Of a stretch of 64,000 nt of DNA, positions 1 to 8,975 are shown piece after piece (position 1 is the first letter of the stretch; every line of letters starts with the position of its first letter). A program made the translations under genes and the position numbers. Origin of the DNA: an uncultured Cohaesibacter sp. (GTDB taxonomy: Bacteria > Pseudomonadota > Alphaproteobacteria > Rhizobiales > Cohaesibacteraceae); the NCBI RefSeq assembly GCF_963682185.1, contig NZ_OY821667.1:1036109-1100108 (forward strand), in the 5' to 3' direction. The notes beneath the pieces were generated by a model that worked only from the letters and a program-made list of their open reading frames with translations, searched no databases and had not been told where the DNA came from.

Positions 1-1
1 G

Positions 2-706
2 CTGGAAAATCTGGATCTGGACGTTCAACGGGGCGAGATTCTGGGCATCGTGGGGGCTTCCGGCACGGGCAAGAGTGTGTTGCTGCGCAGCGTTCTGGGG
101 CTCGTAAAACGCCGGTCCGGCCAATTCATCATGTTCGGGCACAATACCGAGAAACTGTCGCGCCAGGAGCGGCTGGCCATCGAGCGCCGACTGGGAGTTC
201 TCTTCCAGCATGGCGCACTCTTCTCCTCGCTGTCAGTGCTGCAGAATATTCAGGTGCCCATGCGGGAATATTACACGCTGCCTCAGCGCCTCATGGATGA
301 GCTGGCTATTTCCAAGCTTGAGCTTGTGGGCCTCTCCCCGGATGCTGCCCACAAATTCCCGTCAGAACTTTCAGGTGGCATGATCAAGCGCGCAGCCTTG
401 GCTCGGGCGCTGGCGCTTGACCCTCAGCTGCTGTTCCTTGACGAACCAACCTCCGGCCTTGATCCGATCAGCGCCGAAGAGTTCGATGATTTGATTTCTA
501 CCCTTAGAGACACTTTGGGTCTCACGGTTTTTATGGTAACCCATGATTTGGATAGCCTCAGTCAAGCCTGCGATCGCATCGCGGTGCTGGCCGAGCGCCG
601 CGTTCTGGCCATAGGAAATATGAACGATCTGCAGAAAAACACGCACCCTTGGATCAAGAGCTATTTCACTGGCAAGCGGGCGATCAGACAATGGGACAAG
701 AGCTGA
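2..706 (+). CDS. mlaF: Mla-type ABC transporter ATP-binding protein, 5' end missing
   Basis: ATPase subunit of an MlaFEDB-type phospholipid ABC transporter at the inner membrane. The reading frame is open from base 2 and runs off the left edge, so the true start is outside the window; a GTG at 50 lies within the Walker A region and is not the start. Visible motifs are Walker A GASGTGKS, the signature LSGGM, Walker B LLFLDEPTSGLDP and the switch histidine in VTHDL. The mlaD-like gene follows 3 bases after the stop, and an auxiliary lipoprotein gene lies further on, so an mlaE-like permease gene is expected just upstream. MlaF is favoured over other ABC ATPases because of this MCE neighbour. 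Confidence 0.9.
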   Translation: MENLDLDVQRGEILGIVGASGTGKSVLLRSVLGLVKRRSGQFIMFGHNTEKLSRQERLAIERRLGVLFQHGALFSSLSVLQNIQVPMREYYTLPQRLMDELAISKLELVGLSPDAAHKFPSELSGGMIKRAALARALALDPQLLFLDEPTSGLDPISAEEFDDLISTLRDTLGLTVFMVTHDLDSLSQACDRIAVLAERRVLAIGNMNDLQKNTHPWIKSYFTGKRAIRQWDKS

Positions 707-709
707 GAC

Positions 710-2107
710 ATGGAAACAAAAGCCAATTATGTGGCCATAGGCCTGTTCACATTGCTTCTGACCGCGGTCGGTTTCGGCTTCATCTACTGGATTGCCAGAT
801 ATGATGAAACCCGCCCGACAACCGAGGTTGTTGTGCGCTTTGAAGGCTCTGTTGCCGGCCTTATTCGCGGTGGCGCGGTTATGTTCAACGGCATCAAGGT
901 GGGCGAAGTCGCAAAGCTCGAATATGATCCGGACAACCCCAAATATGTCAAAGCGGATCTTCTGGTTGATGCCGATATTCCGCTCAAGAAAGACAGTGAT
1001 GTCAGCCTCTCCTTTCAGGGGCTTACAGGGGTAGGCACCGTCGAAATCAAGGGCGGCAGTCCGGATCTGCCCGATCTTCTTGATCAGCCGGGCACCCCTG
1101 AAATGATCGCCCAGAGCTCCTCTTTTGAAGATCTGATGAATGGCGCACGTCAGCTCATGTCCCGCGCCGACAAGGTGCTTTCTAAGATTGAGACAGTGGT
1201 TGATACCAATCAGGATGGCATCAACAAAACGGTCCAGAATATCGAGAGCTTCACGACAGCGCTCAACAACAATTCCGACAATATCGAGACCTTCCTCGCA
1301 GATGCGTCTGACGCCGCCAAGGGGCTCACATCGCTATCCGGGCGACTGGAAGACCTTAGCGAAAGAGCAGACACCCTGCTTGCTGCCGTCGACCCAGAGA
1401 GCATCAAGACGAGTATCGCCAATGTCGAGACAATCAGTGAGAATCTCGTTGGCACATCCAACCGCTTTGACTCAATCGTGGCTGACGCCTCCGAAGCGGC
1501 CAAAGGCATCAATGATTTTTCGTCCAACCTGAACACCTCTCTGGGCAAGGTCGACCGTCTGGTTGAAAGTGTAGACCCGAAGGCGATTTCTTCTGCTGTG
1601 GCATCCCTGCAGAATTTTGCAACCACGCTGGATGAGTCCTCAGGTGATATCAATGTCATTCTGGCCAACGCCAAACAGGCTTCAGGTGATATCAGCAGCT
1701 TTTCTACCTCCCTCTCCGCCCGCACCGATGATTTCAATGCCATCGTGACCGATGCACAGCAACTTGCCGCCCGCCTCAACAAGGCATCCGAACGGATCGA
1801 CGGCATTCTGGGCAAGGTCGACGGCATTCTTTCCGATGAAGATGGCGGCAAGGGTGTGATCGAGGAAGTGACGCTCGCAGCACGCTCCATTCGCAGTGTT
1901 GCAGACAAGTTCAACAGCCGGGCTGACGAAATCTCCGACGGCCTTGCGCGCTTCTCAGGCAGTGGCCTGCGCAATGTCGAAGCCATGGTTTCAGAAGCAA
2001 GACGAACCATCAAACGCGTTGAAGGCGCTGTAAACAAACTGGAGAAGGATCCCTCCAGCGTGATATTCGGCGGCAACAAGGTGAAAACCTTCGATCAACG
2101 CTACTAA
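710..2107 (+). CDS. mlaD: MCE/MlaD family lipid-binding protein
   Basis: Substrate-binding subunit that hands lipid between the periplasm and the inner-membrane transporter. The 465-residue product has one N-terminal transmembrane helix (about residues 8-28), one MCE domain (about 38-115, including the RGGAVMFNGIKVGEV segment), then a long, mostly helical tail with repeated stretches such as NIETF and DASDAAKG. The tail makes it far longer than E. coli MlaD (about 180 residues) and more like the long single-MCE proteins of alphaproteobacteria, which may form a coiled tunnel or tether. It starts 3 bases after the ATPase stop, which indicates co-transcription. Confidence 0.88.
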   Translation: METKANYVAIGLFTLLLTAVGFGFIYWIARYDETRPTTEVVVRFEGSVAGLIRGGAVMFNGIKVGEVAKLEYDPDNPKYVKADLLVDADIPLKKDSDVSLSFQGLTGVGTVEIKGGSPDLPDLLDQPGTPEMIAQSSSFEDLMNGARQLMSRADKVLSKIETVVDTNQDGINKTVQNIESFTTALNNNSDNIETFLADASDAAKGLTSLSGRLEDLSERADTLLAAVDPESIKTSIANVETISENLVGTSNRFDSIVADASEAAKGINDFSSNLNTSLGKVDRLVESVDPKAISSAVASLQNFATTLDESSGDINVILANAKQASGDISSFSTSLSARTDDFNAIVTDAQQLAARLNKASERIDGILGKVDGILSDEDGGKGVIEEVTLAARSIRSVADKFNSRADEISDGLARFSGSGLRNVEAMVSEARRTIKRVEGAVNKLEKDPSSVIFGGNKVKTFDQRY

Positions 2108-2110
2108 TTG

Positions 2111-2129
2111 TCGGTCGCTCGCCGACCGA
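2111..2129 (+). terminator. Stem-loop after the mlaD-like gene
   Basis: A perfect 7-bp stem (TCGGTCG / CGACCGA) with a 5-base loop begins 3 bases after the stop codon. It lacks a T-run, so it may be a processing or RNA stability element rather than an intrinsic terminator. The rest of the gap to 2364 shows nothing I can name. Confidence 0.35.
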
Positions 2130-2364
2130 TCAAATTCATGAGTCGATGTCATTGAAACAAAACATGATTGCCATATGACATTGACTTGCTTAGTTACACC
2201 GGGCCCTTGTGGAAACGAGGCACCAACCGCAAATTATGACAGCATGGACAGCGCTCTGAAGCGCACATTTCCTCCAAAATAGGTCCATTTCTGGAAAAAA
2301 CGGTTGGCAGTTGTTATTTCTACGGTAAGGTAAGCCCATATTTGTTTATTGCCGAGGTACACCC

Positions 2365-2970
2365 TTGTTTTCTGCGACCCGATTTGTCCGCGTTATCTCG
2401 TCCGTTTGCCTCGCTCTCTGGCTGTCATCCTGCTCTGTGGTGGGAAGCGGCAAGGAGCTGACGACCTATGACCTGAGCGCGCCAGCGAGCTTTGACAATT
2501 TGCGTGGTCGCAGCAATGCACAGCTCCTGATCTCCGTTCCGACTGCGCTCAAATCGCTTGATAGCGAGATGATCGTGGTGCGCCCCGATAATGCCGAAAT
2601 CACCTATTTTGGCGATGCGCAATGGAGCGACAGCCTACCCAATGTCCTACAGGACAAGCTGATCCAGACTTTCGAGAATTCCGGTCGCATACGCTCTGTC
2701 GTCAAGCCCGGAGATGGCGTTGTGGTTGACTATAAACTCGCAACATCCATCCGTAGCTTTGAGCTGAATGACGCGAACCGGCCTGTTGCCAAAATTGCGC
2801 TTTCGGTGAAGATCATCAATGATCGTAATGGCCGCGTGGTCTCTTCACGCCTGTTTAAAGCCTCCGCGCCTGCCGGTTCAGCGACACCGGCTAAGGGCGT
2901 TGCTGCGCTTGACAGCGCTCTTGAAAGCGTACTGAACGAGATTCTCGTCTGGACCCTCAAGACGATATAA
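2365..2970 (+). CDS. ABC-type transport auxiliary lipoprotein (PqiC/YmbA-like)
   Basis: A 201-residue predicted outer-membrane or periplasmic lipoprotein. It has a signal peptide and a lipobox, LSSC, placing the lipidated cysteine at about residue 23. The remainder resembles the ABC-type transport auxiliary component family, which accompanies MCE transporters and is thought to form the outer-membrane end of the lipid path. The start is TTG, chosen because GAGG sits 7 bases upstream and the signal peptide begins directly there. It follows the MCE gene by about 260 bases, so it may have its own promoter while still serving the same complex. Confidence 0.8.
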   Translation: MFSATRFVRVISSVCLALWLSSCSVVGSGKELTTYDLSAPASFDNLRGRSNAQLLISVPTALKSLDSEMIVVRPDNAEITYFGDAQWSDSLPNVLQDKLIQTFENSGRIRSVVKPGDGVVVDYKLATSIRSFELNDANRPVAKIALSVKIINDRNGRVVSSRLFKASAPAGSATPAKGVAALDSALESVLNEILVWTLKTI

Positions 2971-3081
2971 TCCAAGGCGAACAACGGCCCCACCACCATA
3001 ATATCAAGGAGGCCAAGCGCGTCCTCGTTATCTGTGGCCATAGCTTTATCGATCGCCCAAAGCCCCCAGAGCCTTGCCGGG

Positions 3082-4089
3082 TCAATCGGGATGAATCTTG
3101 GAAATATTGGAAAGAAACTGGTTGGCACTCGCCTCCCAGCTATATTGCTGCGCATAGGCCAGACAAGCCTGCGGATCGATTTTCAACGCTTCGACCACGG
3201 CCTCTTCCAGATCGTCTTTCAAAGCCCCAACACCACTGTCTCCAATCACATCCAGAGGCCCCATAACCGGGTAGGCCGCCACAGGCAATCCTGAAGCCAG
3301 GGCCTCCAGAAGCACAATGCCGAACGTGTCGGTTTTGGACGGAAAGACAAAAACATCACATGAAGCGTAGATATCGGCGAGGTCTTTGCCCTCCTTGAGC
3401 CCGAGAAACTTCACATCCGGATAGCGCTCTTCCAAAGCGGCCCTTTGCGGGCCATCTCCTACGACTATTTTTGTGCCCTCAACCTTCAGATCAAGAAAGG
3501 CCTCGATATTCTTTTCCACCGCAACGCGGCCGACATAGAGCAGCAAGGGCCCGGGATAATCGAGCACTTTCTCTTGGCGCGGATGAAACTGTTCAAGGTC
3601 AACGCCACGCCCCCAATAATGCAGCTGATCAAAGCCTCGCGCCTCCAGGTCGCGCTTCAGGCTTGGCGTGGCCACCATGCAGCATCGCCCCGGATTGTGA
3701 AACCAGCGCAAGGCCGCATAGGACAGCGACAGCGGAATGGGGAAACGCGCGGCAAGATATTCAGGGAAGCGGGTATGGTAAGAAGTCGTGAAGGCCTTGT
3801 TCGACTTTCTGCAATAGCTTCGTGCCCAGAAGCCAAGCGGCCCCTCGGTGGAAATATGCACATAATCGGGATTGATCTCTTCGATCTTTCTGGCGACGCC
3901 GCGCCGCATTGTCAAAGAGAGGCGAATTTCCGGATAAGTCGGGCAAGGAACCGTCTTGAAATCAAGAGGCGTCAGATAATGCACCTCCATTCCCTGCTTT
4001 TTGACTTCCTGGCCCAAACGATCGAGCGAGCGAACAACACCATTGACTTGTGGATGCCAGGCATCCGTTACGATTAAGAGTCCACTCAT
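3082..4089 (-). CDS. GT4 family glycosyltransferase, probable glycolipid synthase (Agt-like)
   Basis: A 335-residue GT-B glycosyltransferase. The N-terminal domain opens with VTDAWHPQVNGVVRSL, typical of GT4 enzymes acting on lipid acceptors, and the C-terminal domain has the nucleotide-sugar site with KTDTFGIVLLEALASGLPV (the EX7E region). Its ATG overlaps the stop of the phospholipase-like gene upstream (ATGA at 4086-4089), so the two are translationally coupled. In Agrobacterium and marine alphaproteobacteria a GT4 enzyme next to plcP glycosylates the diacylglycerol released by PlcP during phosphate limitation, making glucosyl- or glucuronosyl-diacylglycerol. That assignment rests on gene context plus family; the donor sugar cannot be read from the sequence. 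Confidence 0.8.
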   Translation of the reverse strand: MSGLLIVTDAWHPQVNGVVRSLDRLGQEVKKQGMEVHYLTPLDFKTVPCPTYPEIRLSLTMRRGVARKIEEINPDYVHISTEGPLGFWARSYCRKSNKAFTTSYHTRFPEYLAARFPIPLSLSYAALRWFHNPGRCCMVATPSLKRDLEARGFDQLHYWGRGVDLEQFHPRQEKVLDYPGPLLLYVGRVAVEKNIEAFLDLKVEGTKIVVGDGPQRAALEERYPDVKFLGLKEGKDLADIYASCDVFVFPSKTDTFGIVLLEALASGLPVAAYPVMGPLDVIGDSGVGALKDDLEEAVVEALKIDPQACLAYAQQYSWEASANQFLSNISKIHPD

Positions 4090-4865
4090 GCAAGTGCCTT
4101 GGTTGGGGTATGGTTTTCAAGTTGGGGAACGGTTTTTGCGCCTTCGCTCCAGTGGATCAGTTCGAACCGTCCGTCTGGATGCTCGACAATTGCGGTGCAG
4201 CTTTCCACCCAGTCGCCGGTATTCAAATAGGAGATACCGAACTTCTCATGCATTTCCGCATGATGAATATGGCCGCAAATCACGCCATCAACATCAAATT
4301 TGCGCGCTTCCTGCGAGAGAGTTTCCTCGAAGGTGCCAATAAAATTGACCGCGTTCTTTACCCTCATTTTGGCCCAAGCAGACAGGGACCAATAGCTGAA
4401 ACCGAGCTTGCGGCGCAGAATGTTGAGAACGGTATTCAGCCCCAGAGCAAAGCTGTAGGCCCAGTCGCCAAGATGGGCGAGCCACTTGGCATGCCGCACC
4501 ACCATGTCATACTGATCCCCATGGATCACCAGCAACCGGCGACCATCTGCGGTTTCGTGAATGTCATGTTCCTTGACCTCTACACCGCCGAAATGAGCAC
4601 CATAATAGCTACGTAGAAATTCGTCATGGTTGCCCGGCACATAGATGATACGAGCCCCCTTGCGCGCCTTGCGCAGGAGCTTCTGCACCACATCATTATG
4701 CAATTGCGGCCAATGCCAACGCGCTTGCAGGCGCCAACCATCGACGATATCCCCGACCAGATAAATCGTCTCTGCATCATTATATTTAAGGAAATCAAGC
4801 AGCATTTCTGCCTGACACCCGCGGCTACCCAGATGGACATCGGAGATGAACATGGTCCGATGCAT
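4086..4865 (-). CDS. plcP: PlcP-like phospholipase C / metallophosphoesterase (LpxH-like family)
   Basis: A calcineurin-type metallophosphoesterase with all metal motifs visible: DVHLG, GDIVDGW, GNHDE, GDQYD and GHIHH. Such proteins are often labelled UDP-2,3-diacylglucosamine diphosphatase. The DVHLGSRGCQAEMLLDFL start and the coupled GT4 gene instead match the intracellular phospholipase C PlcP of Sinorhizobium and marine bacteria, which removes phosphocholine or phosphoethanolamine headgroups when phosphate is scarce. The frame is open to a GTG at 4934, with ATGs at 4895 and 4865. I chose the ATG at 4865 (259 residues) because GAAGGG lies 6 bases upstream, while the GTG has no ribosome binding site. 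The LpxH alternative cannot be fully excluded. Confidence 0.78.
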   Translation of the reverse strand: MHRTMFISDVHLGSRGCQAEMLLDFLKYNDAETIYLVGDIVDGWRLQARWHWPQLHNDVVQKLLRKARKGARIIYVPGNHDEFLRSYYGAHFGGVEVKEHDIHETADGRRLLVIHGDQYDMVVRHAKWLAHLGDWAYSFALGLNTVLNILRRKLGFSYWSLSAWAKMRVKNAVNFIGTFEETLSQEARKFDVDGVICGHIHHAEMHEKFGISYLNTGDWVESCTAIVEHPDGRFELIHWSEGAKTVPQLENHTPTKALA

Positions 4866-5072
4866 ATAGAGCCCTTCATCGCTGGACTGATTCATGTGCC
4901 TGCTCTGATTCACGTTCCGTAAGTGTTTGGCCACTTTTAAGAACGCGCTGTCTCACTTTTGTGACAGTCAGGGCAAATGCCATCTAAAAGACAGGTCCTT
5001 TCCCCCATCCTGAGGGAAAAGGGACTGCTTTCAGCCTATTTCAGCCAGAAAATCGAGCATTTTTCGAAATTG

Positions 5073-5092
5073 AAGCCGCTTCAAAGCGGCTT
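5073..5092 (-). terminator. Palindromic hairpin at the end of the EamA gene
   Basis: AAGCCGCTT and AAGCGGCTT form a perfect inverted repeat overlapping the stop codon of the minus-strand EamA gene. The minus-strand RNA continues with a short, T-poor tail, so termination may be weak. Confidence 0.5.
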
Positions 5093-5986
5093 TGCCTGAC
5101 GTTCCGCCTTACGCGAAACACCCAGCTGCCGCTCACGATAGACAACAAACATACCAGCCAGAACAACAATGCCCCCGCCGATGACCACGGCATGACTTGG
5201 ATATTCGCCAAAAATCACAATGCCAATCACCACATTCCAGACCACGTTGATATAATCGAACGGCGCGACAAGGGACGCTTCAGCCACGCTGTAGGATTTG
5301 GTCATGAGGATCTGCCCCAAGCCACCGAAAACCCCGGCCAGAACCATCAAGCCGAAGGTACTCCAATCAGGAATGACCCAGCCCCAGTAAATGGTAATGA
5401 GCGAGAAGCAGGAGGCTGTCACGAAGAAATAGAAGATGATCGCCGAGACATTCTCGGTTTTCGTCATCTGGCGGATCAGGATACCAGCCAACCCCGTAAG
5501 CACGGTTGAACTCAGACAAAGAATAGCGCCCAGCAGGCCCACATCCCCCGTCGAACCGCTCAACCGAGGAGATAGGATAATCAGCACGCCGACAAGACTG
5601 ATTCCGACAGCCGTCCAGCGATAAGCCTTTACGACCTCCTTAAGGAACAGCGCCGCCATGGCAACAATCATCAAGGGATTGAGAAAGGAAATCGCGGTGG
5701 CTTCGGGCAACGGCAAAAGCGAGACCGAAGTGAACCAGCAGAACATTGAAGTCGTACCCACCGCGGAGCGCCTCACATGCGCCCATGGATTCTTCGTGCG
5801 GATACAATCGCGCCAGTCACTCTGCCATGCGGTCACCAGCAACAACGGCGGCAAAGCAAAAAAACAGCGCGCAAAAATGATTTCCCCAATGGGCATTGAT
5901 GTCGATGTATATTTGATCAGGGCAAGCATGACCGCAAAAAACATCGTCGAAGCAATCTTGAGTCCAATGCCATAGAGGGCGTTCAT
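5081..5986 (-). CDS. EamA/DMT family permease
   Basis: A 301-residue inner-membrane protein with about ten hydrophobic segments arranged as two EamA repeats, the usual size for drug/metabolite transporters. Substrates in this family range from amino acids to nucleotides and cannot be predicted here. A related permease (6395-7345) is transcribed divergently; both share a motif near the end of the second repeat (AEAS/T-LVAPFDY and ALAPFDY), so they are diverged paralogues. A hairpin overlaps the stop codon. ATG start at 5986. Confidence 0.85.
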   Translation of the reverse strand: MNALYGIGLKIASTMFFAVMLALIKYTSTSMPIGEIIFARCFFALPPLLLVTAWQSDWRDCIRTKNPWAHVRRSAVGTTSMFCWFTSVSLLPLPEATAISFLNPLMIVAMAALFLKEVVKAYRWTAVGISLVGVLIILSPRLSGSTGDVGLLGAILCLSSTVLTGLAGILIRQMTKTENVSAIIFYFFVTASCFSLITIYWGWVIPDWSTFGLMVLAGVFGGLGQILMTKSYSVAEASLVAPFDYINVVWNVVIGIVIFGEYPSHAVVIGGGIVVLAGMFVVYRERQLGVSRKAERQAKPL

Positions 5987-6394
5987 ATTTGATTTTCCCG
6001 ACTGACGGTCCTACTAACGAGATAACAGCTTGGCAGATCCATAGAAGAGCTCTGCTTGGCGGTCACATATACAAGGAAAACAAAGGGCAACTGCATGATG
6101 CAGGGGTAAGAAATTCATTCTCGGCATGCCTTGTCGTAAAGATCAAGGAAAAGTTGGAGTTCCCCCCACAACAAAAACCATTCCTTGCAAAGGCCTTATG
6201 CTTGTCAAACCGAAAAATGAGCCGAGCCAACAGGCCTTCATCGCAATAGGCGCATCGTTCATGCATGAAGATTTACAGCATGGAATTGTTGTGCTACTCA
6301 ACAAATTCCATCCGAAGCCGGATATTGTCAACCACACCACGAGCATTGGCATCTTTACTCCGGCCTGGACAGCCAAGACAGAGTTTCCTCTTCA
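5987..6394. other. Divergent intergenic region between two EamA genes
   Basis: About 400 bases separating two divergently transcribed permease genes; promoters for both must lie here. I see no convincing operator, RNA structure or small gene. Open frames on both strands lack coding character. Confidence 0.6.
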
Positions 6395-7345
6395 ATGACG
6401 TCCGTAAAGCACACCATCAGCAAGGCCCTGACTGCCTTTGACGGCATGCCAAGCTTTTTGCAAGCCGTGCTGGTCATGTTTATCGCCATGATCGGTTTCA
6501 CATTGCAGGCCGGCATCGTAAAAGAGCTCGGGCAGGATCTTCATGTCAGCCAGATCATTGTTATACGACAAGCCTGGATGATCGTATTCCTGCTGCCCCC
6601 GATGCTGAAATCAGCCCGTGGCGACCTCAAGATCCATCGTAAGGACCTCTTCCTCTGGCGCGCTTTCTTCACATATTTGAGCATTCTTGCCGGCTTCACT
6701 GCCATTATTGAACTGCCCTTGGCAACCTCTACGACCATAAGCTTTACCCGCACTTTCTTCCTCACAATCTTCGCAGTCTTGTTTCTAAAGGAGGCTGTCG
6801 GCCTGAGGCGTATTGGTGCTCTTGTTGTCGGTTTCATCGGCGTCCTGATCATCGCAAGGCCCTCCGAACTGCTTGCAGGTGGCCTTGATGGCATCGATCA
6901 GAATCTGCTGCTGTCTCTTACTGGAGCGGCCTTGGTTGCAGCCAACCAGACCATCGTTCGGATCCATTTGCGCTTTGATCGCCCAACAATCATCGTGACC
7001 TATCAAGCGATCGTCATCGGGGTGGCGCTTATTCCCCTCGCATGGATCAACTGGAAACCGATGACACTCAGCCAGTTTGGTCTGATGGCTTTAATCGGCG
7101 TTTTGGCGAGCTATGCGCAATGGCTGATGCTTCACTCCTTCAAGCGTGCAGAGGCAACAGCGCTGGCGCCTTTTGACTATCTGCGTCTTGTCCTCTCGGC
7201 AGCGCTTGGCTGGTACATGTTCAATGAATGGCCCGATGTTTACACATGGATCGGCGCGGCCATCATCTTCGCATCGACTTTCTACATCATGCGCCGCGAA
7301 GCCAAGCTGGGAAAAGAGCGCAAACTGCAACCACCGAAATATTAG
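6395..7345 (+). CDS. EamA/DMT family permease (paralogue)
   Basis: A 316-residue permease with about ten transmembrane segments in two EamA repeats. It shares the second-repeat motif AEATALAPFDY with its divergent neighbour (AEASLVAPFDY). The N-terminus carries about 20 polar residues before the first helix. Family members move small metabolites across the inner membrane; the substrate is unknown. The DUF123 gene starts 6 bases after the stop, so the two are probably co-transcribed, although no functional link is obvious. Confidence 0.85.
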   Translation: MTSVKHTISKALTAFDGMPSFLQAVLVMFIAMIGFTLQAGIVKELGQDLHVSQIIVIRQAWMIVFLLPPMLKSARGDLKIHRKDLFLWRAFFTYLSILAGFTAIIELPLATSTTISFTRTFFLTIFAVLFLKEAVGLRRIGALVVGFIGVLIIARPSELLAGGLDGIDQNLLLSLTGAALVAANQTIVRIHLRFDRPTIIVTYQAIVIGVALIPLAWINWKPMTLSQFGLMALIGVLASYAQWLMLHSFKRAEATALAPFDYLRLVLSAALGWYMFNEWPDVYTWIGAAIIFASTFYIMRREAKLGKERKLQPPKY

Positions 7346-7351
7346 AGCCCG

Positions 7352-7816
7352 ATGCCGCAAAGCCATATTCTTGCTCATAAACCACTCGCTGCGGCCCTTG
7401 AAGCCCTGCCAGCACCTGTGTTCAAGGGTAACCGGCGAGCGCTCGTCAAATGCCCCAATGCAGGCGGGGTCTATCTTGTGGCCATGATCCTACCGCGCCG
7501 CACGAAGATCCAGCGGCCAACACCAGCCACCCTGCCGCCCGGTCTTTATGTCTATCTAGGCAGCGCCCATGGCCCCGGCGGGTTGCGCGCGCGCCTTGCT
7601 CGCCATCTGGCAAAAGAGAAGTCGGTGCGATGGCATGTGGATCAGTTAACGATCCGCGCCAGTTCCCTGCATGTCTGGGCGTGGCTGGATGGTTCCGAAT
7701 GCGATCTGGCGACGCACCTTGCCAGGCAGAAGGACTTCTCAATCCCTCAGCCCGGCTTTGGCAGCTCAGACTGCACCAGTTGCGAGAGCCACCTCTTCAT
7801 GAGCCCACTCGGCTAA
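7352..7816 (+). CDS. DUF123 domain protein (GIY-YIG-like)
   Basis: A 154-residue protein recognised as a DUF123 member by GLYVYLGSAHGPGGLRARLARHL followed by VRWHVDQL. DUF123 is distantly related to GIY-YIG nucleases and in archaea is sometimes fused to endonuclease III, which suggests DNA or nucleotide repair, but no activity is established for stand-alone bacterial versions. A cysteine pair (CTSC) near the C-terminus may bind metal. It follows the EamA gene closely and converges on the MOSC gene. Confidence 0.75.
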   Translation: MPQSHILAHKPLAAALEALPAPVFKGNRRALVKCPNAGGVYLVAMILPRRTKIQRPTPATLPPGLYVYLGSAHGPGGLRARLARHLAKEKSVRWHVDQLTIRASSLHVWAWLDGSECDLATHLARQKDFSIPQPGFGSSDCTSCESHLFMSPLG

Positions 7817-7852
7817 CCTTGCAATAAGACCCATCAGAAAGAGCGAGCGCTC

Positions 7853-8410
7853 TCACACCCGCTCCAGCTTGCTCCATGGCTCATCGGGCAATGTCACGGA
7901 GATCCTGTCATCAGGTTTGACCATCCCCCCTTTGCGCACGATGCCCATAACGCCAGCCTTGCGCACGAGATCGCCCGCTTCATCCTTATAGACAAGTTCC
8001 TTGAGCAATCCCGGCTGCCAGGCCTCGATCTGGGAACAGGGATTGCGCAATCCCGTTATTTCCACTTCGGCTTCGGCCCCAATGTGAAGCACAGCCCCCG
8101 TTGGTAGAGCGAGCAGATCAATGCCGCTCGTAGTGATATTCTCCCCCATATCAGCCGGTTTCACCGTAAAGCCCTTTTGCGCCACTTCTTCAAACAACTC
8201 CTCATGAATAAGGTGCACCTGCCGCAGATTTGGTTGGTTCGGATTGGCCCGCACGCGGGAGCGATGCTGGACCAGCTTCCCCATATGCGCATCCCCTTCC
8301 ACGCCGAGGCCTTCAAGCAACCGGATCGTTGATGTCAGCTTTTTGGAAAATGCATGTGCTTTATCAAGACTGACCGCGATAACGGTTCCTTCAAAATTCT
8401 TCTCAATCAA
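7853..8410 (-). CDS. MOSC domain-containing protein
   Basis: A MOSC-domain protein (molybdenum cofactor sulfurase C-terminal fold), about 185 residues. The conserved core includes LEGLGVEGDAH, GENITTSGIDL, ITGLRNPCSQIE with the family cysteine, and GVMGIVRKGG. MOSC proteins handle sulfur or molybdenum-cofactor chemistry; stand-alone members resemble YiiM and YuaD, which detoxify N-hydroxylated compounds. The frame is open to an ATG at 8470, but that ATG abuts the IS200 end. I chose TTG at 8410 because AGAGAGG lies 7 bases upstream and the conserved domain begins just after it. The insertion element sits directly upstream and may have separated the gene from its original promoter. Confidence 0.78.
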   Translation of the reverse strand: MIEKNFEGTVIAVSLDKAHAFSKKLTSTIRLLEGLGVEGDAHMGKLVQHRSRVRANPNQPNLRQVHLIHEELFEEVAQKGFTVKPADMGENITTSGIDLLALPTGAVLHIGAEAEVEITGLRNPCSQIEAWQPGLLKELVYKDEAGDLVRKAGVMGIVRKGGMVKPDDRISVTLPDEPWSKLERV

Positions 8411-8471
8411 GGCAGAACCTCTCTCACGCAATTGGAGGACGGGGGATAAGAATAACCAAACATAAGTCATG

Positions 8472-8492
8472 ACCTCCCCCAGAGGGGGAGGT
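8472..8492. repeat. IS200 right-end hairpin (downstream of tnpA)
   Basis: ACCTCCCCC, loop AGA, GGGGGAGGT: a perfect 9-bp stem. Subterminal hairpins of this kind are the folded single-strand sites recognised by TnpA. Confidence 0.75.
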
Positions 8493-8536
8493 TTGAAACG
8501 CTACGCTTGAACCACTGGAAGTGGTTTTGTTACGCT

Positions 8537-8971
8537 TTAATAATTAGGCTTGAACAGGTCTGCAAAATCCGTTGCCTTATCCTGCTTTTCCTGATTGCGG
8601 ATATACCGTCTGACGACCTCCTCTTGATAGCCCGTTGTCGAGACAAAGTATCCACGTGCCCAAAAGTGATATCCCTTGTAACGGCGCTTTCTGGCATACT
8701 TATTTGCCACATAAAGAGCCGTCTTTCCTTTGAGAAATCCAACGATATGAGCCACTGAATATTTGGGTGGGATCGAGATCAGCATATGCACGTGGTCGGG
8801 CATAAGATGCCCTTCCTCAATGTGACAGCCCTTTTGTGATGCCAATTTCGTAAATTGATCTCTCGGCTCAAGGCGCAAGTCTCCATATAGACGTTTCGTC
8901 CTATATTTAGAGCCGAATACTATATGATATTTGCAGTCCCAAGTACTGTGTGTTAGGTGATTTTCGTCCAT
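8537..8971 (-). CDS. tnpA: IS200-type HUH transposase TnpA
   Basis: A 144-residue Y1 transposase that cuts and rejoins single-stranded DNA at the element's hairpins. The HUH motif is DHVHMLI and the catalytic tyrosine lies in RRYIRNQEK. It begins with MDENHLTHSTWDCKYH, as in typical IS200 TnpA. The frame extends to 9001, but the ATG at 8971 has GAGGAGG just upstream and matches the family start. The gene is full length, so the copy may be active. Its ribosome binding site lies within a hairpin (8976-9024). Confidence 0.92.
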   Translation of the reverse strand: MDENHLTHSTWDCKYHIVFGSKYRTKRLYGDLRLEPRDQFTKLASQKGCHIEEGHLMPDHVHMLISIPPKYSVAHIVGFLKGKTALYVANKYARKRRYKGYHFWARGYFVSTTGYQEEVVRRYIRNQEKQDKATDFADLFKPNY

Positions 8972-8975
8972 AAAA

